Below, piece by piece: positions 15,929 through 25,191 of a stretch of 64,000 bases of DNA. This DNA comes from DASZUK01 sp963844575 (GTDB lineage: Bacteria; Actinomycetota; Acidimicrobiia; Acidimicrobiales; RAAP-2): NCBI GenBank assembly GCA_963844575.1, contig CAWJOU010000005.1, positions 806,001 to 870,000 of the forward strand, read 5' to 3'. The translations under genes were made by a program, and so were the position numbers. The notes beneath the pieces are model-generated. The model was not told the DNA's origin, did not search any database, and saw only the letters and a program-made list of their open reading frames with translations. Positions within the stretch are counted from its first letter, which is position 1. Every line of letters begins with the position of its first letter.

Positions 15929-16008
15929 CGCAGTCGGTAGACCGGGTGATCTCGCGAACGGCACCCCCCGGGGCGTCCCCTTCCCGGCGGCGAGGCAGAA
16001 TGGTGGCG

Positions 16009-17984
16009 ATGCCGGAACGGGACAAACCGTGGATGATGCGGACGTACTCGGGCCACTCCACCGCCCGGGCGTCGAACGCGCTCTACCGGACGAACCTGGC
16101 CAAGGGCCAGACCGGTCTGTCGATCGCCTTCGACCTGCCGACGCAGACGGGCTACGACCCCGACGACCCGGCCGCGGCCGGCGAGGTCGGCAAGGTCGGC
16201 GTGCCGGTCGCCCACCTCGGCCACATGCGCGAGCTGATGGACGGCATCCCGGTGGCGGAGATGAACACGTCGATGACGATCAACGCCACCGCGGCCTGGC
16301 TGCTCGGCCTCTACGTCGCCAACGCGGAGGACCACGGCGTCGACCCGACGGCACTGCAGGGGACGACCCAGAACGACATCGTCAAGGAGTACCTGAGCCG
16401 CGGCACGTTCATCTTCCCGCCCCAACCCAGCCTCCGGCTGACCGTCGACACGATCGCCTACACCGTCCACCGGGTGCCGAAGTGGAACCCGATCAACGTC
16501 TGCAGCTACCACCTCCAGGAGGCCGGCGCGACGCCGGTCCAGGAGCTGGCGTACGCGCTGGCGACGGCCATCGGCGTCCTCGACGCGGTACGGGTGTCGG
16601 GGAAAGTGGCCGAGCGCGACCTGCCGACGGTCGTCGGCCGGATCAGCTTCTTCGTCAACGCCGGCGTCCGGTTCGTCGAGGAGACGTGCAAGATGCGGGC
16701 GTTCACCGCCATGTGGGACCGGATCTGTCGTGAGCGCTACGGCGTCGACGACGAGAAGCTCCGGCGGTTCCGCTACGGCGTGCAGGTCAACTCGCTCGGC
16801 CTGACCGAGCAGCAGCCGGAGAACAACGTGCCCCGGATCGTCCTCGAGGCGCTCGGCGTGACGCTGTCGAAGAACGCCCGAGCCCGGGCCATCCAGTTGC
16901 CGGCCTGGAACGAGGCGCTCGGGCTGCCCCGTCCGTGGGACCAGCAGTGGTCGCTGCGGATCCAGCAGATCCTGGCCTACGAGTCCGACCTGCTGGAGTA
17001 CGACGACATCTTCGACGGGTCGAAGGTGGTCGAGGCGAAGACGGCCGAGCTGATCGACGCGGCCCGGGCCGAGCTGGACGACGTCCTCGGCTTCGGCGGC
17101 GCGTTCGAGGCGATCGACGAGCTGAAGACGCGGCTCGTCCGGAGCCAGTCGGACCGGGTGCGGCGGATCGAGACCGGCGAGCAGCAGGTCGTCGGCGTCA
17201 ACTGCTTCACCGAGACCGCGCCGTCGCCGCTGACCGGCGACGAGGGCGCGGAGAGCATCCTGAAGGTCGACCCGACCGTCGAGGCCGAGCTGCAGGCCGA
17301 CGTCGCCGAGTGGCGCCGTCGGCGGGACACCGGCGCGGTCGCCCGGGCGCTCGACGAGCTTCGGCGGGCCGCGACCGACGAGACGGCGAACGTGATGGAC
17401 GCCACGATCGCCCTCGCCCACGCCGGCGGCACCACCGGGGAGTGGGCCGGGGCCCTGCGCGACGTCTTCGGCGAGTACCGCGCCCCGACCGGCGTCGGCG
17501 GCGCGGCCGGCCACCGCGGGCCGGAGATGGCACCGGTCGTCGAGCGGGTGAAGGCGCTCGCCGCGGCCACCGGCGGGCCGCCCCGGCTCCTCGTCGCCAA
17601 GCCCGGGCTCGACGGCCACTCGAACGGGGCCGAGCAGATCGCCGTCGCCGCCCGAGACGCCGGCTTCGAGGTCATCTACCAGGGCATCCGGCTGACGCCC
17701 GAGCAGATCGTCGCGGCCGCCCGGGACGAGGACGTCGATCTCGTCGGGCTGTCGATCCTGTCCGGGTCCCACCTCGAGCTCGTGCCCGAGATCCTCGACC
17801 GGCTCCGGGCCGCCCGGGTCGATGCCGACGTCGTCGTCGGCGGCATCATCCCGCCGACGACGCCGACGTGCTCCGGGGCAAGGGCGTCGCCGCCATCTAC
17901 ACGCCGAAGGACTTCGAGCTCGACCGGATCGTCGCCGACATGGTCGGCCTGGTCGAGCGCCACCGGGGCGCCGGCGGCCGGTAG
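16009..17984 (+). CDS. ecm: Ethylmalonyl-CoA mutase, B12-dependent (frame broken near 17856)
   Basis: The single-chain mutase resembles the Ecm/MeaA group: PWMMRTYSGHSTARASNALY at the start, GQTGLSIAFDLPTQTGYD, GTTQNDIVKEYLSRGT, VQVNSLGLTEQQPENN, and RPWDQQWSLRIQQILAYESD. The C-terminal B12 domain shows KPGLDGHSNGAEQIA (with the cobalt-ligand His) and GGIIPP. After GGIIPP the frame must shift; the sister frame then gives the expected DADVLRGKGVAAIYTPKDFE to the stop at 17984. One missing base in CCGCCGACGAC explains it. It converts ethylmalonyl-CoA to methylsuccinyl-CoA in the ethylmalonyl-CoA pathway. ATG 16000 is an alternative start. Confidence 0.87.
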
Positions 17985-18106
17985 GCCTGGCCCCGAGCGG
18001 CCGCCGTCCCGGGCGCGCCGGCCGGGCCAGTGGCGCGGAGGCCGATCGTCGTCAAGGCTGGTGGACGGATGGCCCGAACGAACGGGCACGAGCAGGGGGT
18101 GCGGCG

Positions 18107-18772
18107 ATGCACGACAACGAGCGGCGGAACGGTTCGACTCTCACAATCGGGAACCGGGAACGGGCGATGAGCGCCTTCGTCAACCGCGTCGCAGCGACCG
18201 GTTACCGCCAGACGCACGTCGAGGACGTCTGCCGTGACGTCGGGGCGTCGACCCGCGACTTCTACGCCTGGTTCGGCAAGAAGGACCGGTGCTACCTCAC
18301 GGTGTTCGCGGCCTTCGGGAACCACGTGATCACCCAGGCCGAGCGGGCGTACGGCGGGGCTCCCGGGTCGTGGGAGACACGGCTGCGCCTGGCGCTCGAG
18401 GCGGCGTTCGGGGAGCTGGCCGCCCGGCCCAAGATGGTCCGGTTCCTCGGCCAGTCCTCCCAGGTCGACGGCAGCCGGGCCGTGCTCCTGAGCCTGATCG
18501 AGCGGTCACGGCCGCTCTACTTCCCCGAGGAGGTCCGCCAGGCGGTGGACGACGTCCCGCGGGAACCGCTCGAGATCATCGTGTCGGGCAGCATCCTCCA
18601 CCCGATCGTCATGTACATCCGCGAGGGGAAGCTGCAGGACATCGCCGAGCTGATCCCGTCGATCCTCTACCACCTGAGCCTGGTCTTCTTCGGCCCCGAG
18701 CGGGCGGCTCGACAGGGCGACCCGCTCGGGCCGGTACCGGTGCCGACGAACGGGGCGACGACGGCCGTCTGA
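18107..18772 (+). CDS. TetR/AcrR-family regulator, paralogue A
   Basis: The 221-residue regulator has an N-terminal helix-turn-helix (FVNRVAATGYRQTHVEDVCR, DVGASTRDFYAWFGKKDRCY) and an all-helical ligand domain. ATG 18107 follows AGGGGG at 7 nt. It is close to the regulator at 20028 (shared DVCRDVG, FY-WFG-KD-CYL and FFGPERAA), so the two are paralogues bracketing the ECF sigma gene. The downstream intergenic region holds two copies of a GGAAATC-TTACC site. The ligand is unknown. Confidence 0.85.
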   Translation: MHDNERRNGSTLTIGNRERAMSAFVNRVAATGYRQTHVEDVCRDVGASTRDFYAWFGKKDRCYLTVFAAFGNHVITQAERAYGGAPGSWETRLRLALEAAFGELAARPKMVRFLGQSSQVDGSRAVLLSLIERSRPLYFPEEVRQAVDDVPREPLEIIVSGSILHPIVMYIREGKLQDIAELIPSILYHLSLVFFGPERAARQGDPLGPVPVPTNGATTAV

Positions 18773-19150
18773 CCGCCGAGCGGCGGGCCGAACCGCCGCC
18801 CTCCCTGTCCCTCCCGTGGGGGAGGGAAGCCCCGTCCGCCGATTGGAAAATCAGGTTACCTCTTTCCTCTCGTCGCGTGTTCCCTTGGGAACCCCGTTAC
18901 CACCGCCTTCTTTCGTCGCGCCGGCCGGGAGCCCTTGAACGGCCCTCCCGCGTCACTGAAGATGACCGACCAAGGAGGGCGTACGCGTTGCCGCCGGCCC
19001 GTCAGGTCGGTCGCCGCTCCTCGGTAAACGAACAGAGAGGAGGCAGGCGGAGAACAACGCCTGGGTTGTCGCCTTTTGTGATCCTTTTCACGATCCAGTT
19101 CCCTGACCAGGAACGGAAAGATCTCGGCCCGTTCCCGGTATGACAGGAGT
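18773..19150. promoter_or_regulatory. Regulatory intergenic region upstream of the ECF sigma operon
   Basis: No gene is credible here. Two related sites occur at 18845-18860 (GGAAAATCAGGTTACC) and 18887-18901 (GGGAACCCCGTTACC), about 41 bp apart, or roughly four helical turns. Nearer the sigma gene, GGAACGG (19110-19116) and CCGTTCC (19129-19135) form an inverted repeat with a 12-base loop. These are probably operator and promoter elements of the sigma/TetR operon. Confidence 0.55.
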
Positions 19151-19804
19151 GTGGGATCCGGTGCGCATGCGCCCGGGGGGGTCGGGGATACAAGAGAACG
19201 GTTCAAGCGCCTCTACGACGAGCTCGTCGGGCCCGTCTACGACTTCTGCCGTCGGCGGCTCGGTCCGCTGAACGACGCGGCCGAGGACGTCACGGCGGAT
19301 GTCTTCACAGTGGTCTGGCGGAACATCGACAAGGTGCCGCCGGCCCCGGAGTGCCGGACCTACGTCTACGGGATCGCCTACCGGCAAGTTCGCAAACAGC
19401 AACAGCGGCGCTGGGCCGGGTACCGGCTGCAGCGGCGGCTGGAGGCCGAGTGGTCGGTCGTGTGGACGGACCGGCCGGTGTGGGCGACGTCCAGCGGGCG
19501 GCCCGACCGGATCCACCGGGCGATCCAGGCGCTGCCCGAGGCCGAGCGCGAGGCGCTCCTCCTGGTCGTGTGGGAGGGCTTCAGCCATGTCGAGGCCGGC
19601 CGGATCCTCGATTGCTCCGCCAACGCGATCGCCCTCCGGCTCTACAAGGCCCGAGCGCGGATCCGCCAGCAGCTCGCCGGCTACCGACCGGAGGCGCCGA
19701 AGCGCCGGCCCTCCGCCTGCGTCCAGAAGGGAGTGGAGACATGTCCGTCGACGAGATCATCCGCCGCGCCGACCCGATCGGGACGGCACCCGGCGCCGCG
19801 GTGA
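19151..19804 (+). CDS. ECF-type sigma factor
   Basis: The 217-residue protein has region 2 (FKRLYDELVGPVYDFCRRRLG, DAAEDVTADVFTVVWRN, TYVYGIAYRQVRKQ) and region 4 (HRAIQALPEAEREALLLVVW, FSHVEAGRILDCSANAIALR). It directs RNA polymerase to a small regulon. GTG 19151 is the only usable start in this frame; its ribosome site (AGGAGT) is very close. The last 64 bases overlap the following gene. The operon continues with a small membrane protein and a TetR regulator. A classical ZAS anti-sigma is not seen. Confidence 0.85.
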   Translation: MGSGAHAPGGVGDTRERFKRLYDELVGPVYDFCRRRLGPLNDAAEDVTADVFTVVWRNIDKVPPAPECRTYVYGIAYRQVRKQQQRRWAGYRLQRRLEAEWSVVWTDRPVWATSSGRPDRIHRAIQALPEAEREALLLVVWEGFSHVEAGRILDCSANAIALRLYKARARIRQQLAGYRPEAPKRRPSACVQKGVETCPSTRSSAAPTRSGRHPAPR

Positions 19805-20031
19805 CCGCGCCGACATGGCTCCGGCACTTCAGCGAGATCTGCGACGGTGGGCACCGGCGACGGCGCCGTCGTCGGACCGTGCGGCGGGCCGGGTTGGCAA
19901 CGCTGGTGGGTGCCGCGCTGGTGGCGGCGTTGACCGTCGTCGCGGTGGCCCGGTGGCTCCCCGCCCGGCCGGCCCCGGCCCCGGCGCCGGCCGACGGTGC
20001 CGAGGCGTCGATGAGCCCGACGTCTCGATGA
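19741..20031 (+). CDS. Small single-span membrane protein, candidate anti-sigma
   Basis: The 96-residue protein has a cytoplasmic N-terminus (MSVDEIIRRADPIGTAPG), an Arg-rich stretch, and one transmembrane helix (AGLATLVGAALVAALTVVAV), then a Pro/Ala-rich outer tail. ATG 19741 lies behind GGGAGTGGAGAC. Its position directly after the ECF sigma gene and its topology suggest a membrane partner of the sigma factor. No zinc HxxxCxxC motif is present, so the anti-sigma role is inference. Confidence 0.65.
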   Translation: MSVDEIIRRADPIGTAPGAAVTAPTWLRHFSEICDGGHRRRRRRRTVRRAGLATLVGAALVAALTVVAVARWLPARPAPAPAPADGAEASMSPTSR

Positions 20032-20696
20032 GCGAGGAAACCGGCGACCCCCCGTCGAGGGCCAGGCGACCGACACGCGGCGTCCGAGACGCCAAACAGC
20101 GGGCCGCCCGCGACAGCTTCATCGCCCGCGTGGCCAGCGACGGCTTTCGCAACACCCGGATCGAGGACGTCTGCCGGGACGTCGGCGTCTCCCACCGCGA
20201 GTTCTACCGCTGGTTCGGGAACAAGGACCAGTGCTACCTGTCGATCTTTGACGCCTTCGCCCGGGCCGTCGTCGACGCCGGCCAGCGGGCGTTCGACGAG
20301 ACCACCGGACCGTGGGAAGTGAAGCTGCGGGCCTGTCTCTTCGCCGCGGTGCGCGAGCTGGCCGGCGATCCGTACCGGGTCCCGTTCCTGCTCGAATGGC
20401 ATGCGGTCGACGGCGGCGAGCGAGCGATGTGGCAGCTGGTGGACAGCGCGGAGCGCGTGTACCTGACCGACGAGATCCGGCACCAATCCCCTGACGCCCC
20501 GGCGGCGGCGTACGAGAGCATCGCGGCCGGTGTCGCCGTCGAACCGATCCGGCGCTACCTCGAAGACGGAAAAGTCGACCGGCTCGCCGAGCTCGTGCCG
20601 TGGATCGTCTACTACATGACCCTCCACTTCTTCGGCCCCGAGCGAGCGGCCGGACAGCGCCCGCCGCCGGGGCCCGACGACGGGAGCCCGGGTTGA
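20028..20696 (+). CDS. TetR/AcrR-family regulator, paralogue B
   Basis: The 222-residue protein has the helix-turn-helix FIARVASDGFRNTRIEDVCR and DVGVSHREFYRWFGNKDQCY, and ends with a HFFGPERAAGQ segment shared with the 18107 regulator. It overlaps the preceding membrane-protein gene by ATGA, so sigma factor, membrane protein and TetR are co-translated. Downstream lies a long control region with four more GGAAATC-TTACC sites before the secreted gene. It may bind those sites; this is inference. Confidence 0.85.
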   Translation: MSEETGDPPSRARRPTRGVRDAKQRAARDSFIARVASDGFRNTRIEDVCRDVGVSHREFYRWFGNKDQCYLSIFDAFARAVVDAGQRAFDETTGPWEVKLRACLFAAVRELAGDPYRVPFLLEWHAVDGGERAMWQLVDSAERVYLTDEIRHQSPDAPAAAYESIAAGVAVEPIRRYLEDGKVDRLAELVPWIVYYMTLHFFGPERAAGQRPPPGPDDGSPG

Positions 20697-21054
20697 CCGG
20701 CGACCGGCGTCGACGCGGGGCCGGCGTCGTGCGAGGACCCCTCGCTTTCGTGGAAATCGGATTACCACGGATGGCGACGGTATTGCTGAATATGTGCTCG
20801 AGCGACCAGGTGGTCGTCACGGTCCCTCAACGGGCATTTCTGAAATCGGGTTACCAGTCCAGCCGCACAGAAAAATCCCTTGGGAATCGAATTACCAGCC
20901 CCCGACCAGCGGTGATCTCCGTTGACATGAAGGGAAAGCGTAGTTACCTTGATGGGTGCACATTCAGAATTCTTTGATGTGGGGATCATCGAAGATCCTG
21001 CTGAAAACCGTTCACCATATTCTTTGATGCAGCTTCGGCGGTAGGGGGGAATTC
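20697..21054. promoter_or_regulatory. Operator cluster and promoter of the first secreted repeat gene
   Basis: There is no gene. Four related sites are seen: 20752-20766 (GGAAATCGGATTACC, near-perfect palindrome), 20841-20855, 20882-20896 (GGGAATCGAATTACC) and 20932-20948. The middle two are 41 bp apart, as in the 18845/18887 pair. A sigma-70-like promoter TTGACA (20922-20927), 17 bp, TACCTT (20945-20950) overlaps the last site. An 11-bp direct repeat ATTCTTTGATG occurs at 20969 and 21019. Confidence 0.65.
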
Positions 21055-24000
21055 ATGCGTATTTCGTTTCATCGCGCGAGCGGGTCTGGGCGTCGGGAGG
21101 GGCGGAGGTTGGCCCCGTTCGGCAACATCGTCAGCGTCGCGCTGGCCAGCTTCCTGATGGCCGGCGGGCTCCTCGGCTTCGTGGCCCAGGCCGGCGAGGC
21201 GTCGGCGGCCACACTGCCGGCCTGCACCACCAGCTCCACCGCCACATGCGCGGTGACGCTGACAATGACCGCGGGGTCGTTCGGCGTGCACGGCAACACG
21301 CCGGCGAGCATCCCCCCTCCGGGGTCGATCACCGGCACCCTGGATCCGACGACCGGCGCCATCAGCGGGGCGACCCTCAGCCGGCTCGTGTACCACACGG
21401 ATGGGAAGATCGCGACAACAAGCACAGAGACAATCATCATTACGCAGGTCACGCCCGGGGCCGGGACCGGGAGCATCAACTACCTCGGCCGTGTGTCGTA
21501 CATCGCCGCGCTGCAGGTCCTGGTGACAATCCATCAGCCGATCCAGGCGCAGTGCCTCGCCACGCCGACGAACGTCGTGCTTTCGTCTTCGACCCCGTAC
21601 GCGTCCGGTGCGGTGACGATCGCCCAGTCGAATTTCACCATCCCGGACTTCCTTCAGACATCATCTGCCGGCTCGTGTGGCTTGGCGACGACAGAGTTGA
21701 ACACACGCTATTCGGGCCAGGTCAACGAGATGTCCCTCTCGTTGACCGGCGCGCTGCCGCTGCCGCCTCCCCCGGCGAAGCCGAGCACGACCTCGTTGCA
21801 CGTGAGCCCGACAGGGCCGGTGCTCACGGGAACGAAGGTGACCCTCACGGCGGACGTGTCGGCGACAGAGGGGAGCACACCGGCTCCGACGGGACACGTG
21901 ACGTTCATGAGCGGCTCGACAGTCGTGGGGTCGAGCCCGCTCAGCACAGACCACGGTACGGAGGAAGCGACGCTGACAACGTCTGCCCTTCCGGCGAAGC
22001 CGACACAGCCACTGACGGCGGTCTACTCCGGGGACGGTCACTATGCCTCGAGCACCTCGAGCATGACGCACTATTCGGTCCAACCCAAGCCGACCGTCAG
22101 TACGAACCTGCCGGTCACGGCGATCCAGGGAACAGCGACGTACACGACGTTCAACGTGAGGCTGACAAACCCCTCCACCGGCGAGAGCTGGACGAACCTG
22201 GCGCTGGCATTCAGGCTCGCGGACAATTACGGCCGCGAAGCCTTCGAAGGTGACACTGGAATACGAGAACAACGCCACAACGTGGTGCTCCGTCACCTCC
22301 CTTTTCGGCTACGGCACGCTTCTGGGTACGTTCGCGGGCCGGACAGGACCCTGTACAACACCCAGCAGGCTCTCCTTCTCCCTGGCGGCCAACACCTCGC
22401 TGACAGTCCCCTTCCGCGTCAAATTCGCCTCGAACCTCGGTGTCGGCACGATGCACGTGGAATTCGACCTATATACGGTGAACGGCTCGGGCACACCGAT
22501 CGCCCCGTTTACAGCAGCTAGGAACACAACAGGGGCGATCAACGCCCCCCGCGCCGAGAGCCACATCCAGATCAACCCGGCCGAAAAATGCTCGCTCCCG
22601 ATAAAGTTGACGCCGGTAACGCCAGTTCCCCAGGGCTACACATTGAAGCCAGGATTCACACCAGGGGAATCAACGACCCTACCGTGTTACACAACAACAA
22701 CAACAATGTACCCACCACCGGCGACGGGTACCGTGACTTTCCTGGTGACAGGCCACACATTCACACCGCCGGCCGTCTTCCCGCAGGGGCCAGACACAAC
22801 AGTGCGGAGTGTGGGCGTATCCACCAAGGGCCTGAGCGTGGGCATTCACACCTTGACCGCGGTGTACTCGGGTGACGGCGTCTACAACCCGGCTCGGGTG
22901 ACATCGACCTTCACGGTGATCGCCGCCAATCCAGGGACGGCGTTCCAATGCAACGCTCCTGTGTATAGCCGAGAAGGTGGTGGATCGGTGGTCGCCTCGG
23001 CAGCTCTTCCAGCGACAACGAACACCGGTTCGGCGGCGGCGAGCCTCCTGGCCGTCACGGTGTACATGGACGGGAAGGCGCTATTGGTCACACCAACAGA
23101 GTCGGTCACGGACATGCACATCTCGTTCGCTCCTGGCGGATCGGCGACAGTGGCCACAGCCGGTGAGGTGTCGGGCGGAACAGCCACCGTGACGGCCGGT
23201 GTGTCCCATGTCTCGGCCACGGTTTCCGGGATCACCGGAAGCCCGGGAACGGTCGTGCCGGTTGCCGTGTCGACCATCTCTTTTACAGCTGGCGGGCTAC
23301 CCATCAGCTGCACGCCGGTAACCGAGCCGGAGCCCCTCGGTTCGGTCCTTGTCTCCGGGGTCACGTTGAGCGCCAGCCCGGCGAGCCCGGCCGCGCCCGG
23401 AACGACCGTGACGCTCACGGCGGTGCCGGCACCGGCGACGAAGGGTGGTCAAGTTACCTTCTCCGACACAGTCGGCGGTACGAAGACGGTCTTGGGCGCG
23501 GCAGCGGTGCCGACGTCGGGGACGACAAAGGGCTTCGCGACGCTGACGATCCAGCCGCCACTCGGTGCGCACTCCTACACGGCCCAGTGGTCCGGGACGT
23601 TGCCGGCGAGCGTCTCCAACACGGTGAGCTACTCGGTCGAGACGGCACCGGTGGTGACAACCCAACCGTCACCACCGACGGCCAACCTTGGCCAGCCGCT
23701 CACCTTCACCGCCGTGGCCACCGGGAGCCCGGTCCCGACCGCAGCCTGGCAGCAGTCGACCGACGGCGGGTCCACGTGGACCCCGGCAACGGGGACGGTG
23801 ACCACAAAGGTGACCGGCACAACGAAGACATCGACCCTGACCATCGCGTCGGCCACGGCGACCGATGCGAGCACCCAGTTCCGGGCGGTCTTCACTAACG
23901 GGGCCGGCACAGTCACCACCAATGCGGTGACCCCGAACGTCGTCATCCCGCCCAGCGTCGTCACCCAGCCGGCCAGCCAGTCGGTCGCGCCGGGGAGCAC

Positions 24001-25054
24001 GGGGACGTTCACGGCCAAGGCCACCGGCACGGTGCTGTCGGTCCAGTGGCAGGTGTCGACGGACGGAGGCGGTAGCTGGTCGAACGCGCCGGGGACACCG
24101 AAGAACTCCTTCGCTTCCCGGACAACAATCACCAGCACCTACACCACGTCGGCGACGACCACCGCCAACAACGGCGCCCAGTACCGGGTGCTCTTCACCA
24201 ACGCTGCGGGCACAGCCACCACCAACGCGGCCACGCTGACGGTGACCACGACCCCGCCGCCTCCGCCACCCCCGCCGCCGCCGGTGACACCGACAACCAC
24301 GCCGGTGACCACCAGCGGTGGCTACCACTTGGTCGCTTCCAACGGCTCGGTCTACAGCTACGGCACCGCCCCCTTCTACGGCTCGATGGGCGGCCAGACG
24401 CTCAACAAGCCCATCGTGGGGACGGCCACCACGCCCGGTGACGGGGGCTACTGGCTGGTGGCCAGTGACGGTGGCATCTTCAGCTTCGGCAACGCCGCCT
24501 TCTACGGCTCCATGGGCGGGAAGCCCCTCAACCAGCCGATCGTGGGCATCGCGGCGACGCCGGACGGCCAGGGCTACTGGGAGGTGGCCAGCGACGGGGG
24601 CATCTTCGCCTTCGGTGACGCCGCCTTCTACGGCTCGATGGGCGGCAAGCCGCTCAACCAGCCGATCGTGGGCATCGCGGCGACGCCGGACGGCAAGGGC
24701 TACTGGATGGTGGCCTCTGACGGGGGCATCTTCGCCTTCGGCGACGCCACCTTCAGTGGCTCCACCGGTTCGTTGACGCTCAATAAGCCGATCGTCGGCA
24801 TGGCGTCGACCAACAACGGCGCCGGCTACTGGCTGGTGGCGGCGGACGGCGGGGTCTTCAGCTTCGGCAACGCCGGCTTCCACGGCACGGTGGCCGGCAC
24901 CACCTCGGCCTCCATCGTCAGCCTGGTGCCCACCGCCGACAACGGCGGCTACTGGGAGACGGGAGCCAACGGCCAGGTGTTCCAGTTCGGCGACGCCACC
25001 TCGGCCGGCACAGCCCTGGCCCAGACAGCCACCATCGTCGCCATGTCGGACTAG
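21055..25054 (+). CDS. Large secreted Ig-like/42-residue-repeat protein (frame broken near 22248)
   Basis: The product is about 1,330 residues if one frame break is repaired. A signal sequence (IVSVALASFLMAGGLLGF, then AGEASAATLPAC) is followed by an unrecognised domain and an Ig-like domain (GHVTFMSGSTVVG, LTAVYSGDGHYASS). The frame then shifts by +1 near 22248 into a frame with another TAVYSGDGVY-type domain, further Ig-like domains, and a ten-proline linker. Six C-terminal repeats of 42 residues (GYWEVASDGGIFAFG..FYGSMGGKPLNQPIVG) follow and probably form propeller blades. ATG 21055 follows AGGGGGG. Threonine is often coded by ACA, unusual for this GC-rich DNA. It is probably a surface or extracellular protein; the ligand is unknown. 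Confidence 0.8.
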
Positions 25055-25103
25055 CCGACCACACTCGGAAGGACTGACCGCACCAGGCGCACCAGAGGTT
25101 CTG

Positions 25104-25136
25104 GGACTACGGCCGGACCGCCGCCGGCCGTAGTCC
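25104..25136. terminator. Hairpin between the two secreted repeat genes
   Basis: GGACTACGGCCGG and CCGGCCGTAGTCC form a perfect 13-bp stem with a 7-base loop, 50 bp after the stop of the first secreted gene. There is no T-run, so termination may be incomplete or may rely on other factors. Confidence 0.6.
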
Positions 25137-25191
25137 TGGGCCACACAAGAACGAAACCAAAGCACGACCAGGAACACGAGGGGACGAACTG

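Noticed and set aside
18887..18901. GGGAACCCCGTTACC as an ECF sigma promoter (GGAAC...CGTT)
   Set aside because: ECF -35 and -10 elements need about 16 bp between them; here they nearly touch, and sister copies are palindromic, favouring an operator.
22240..22255. Programmed ribosomal frameshift in the secreted protein gene
   Set aside because: No slippery heptamer, stop-proximal signal or strong downstream pseudoknot is visible, and five other genes show similar breaks.
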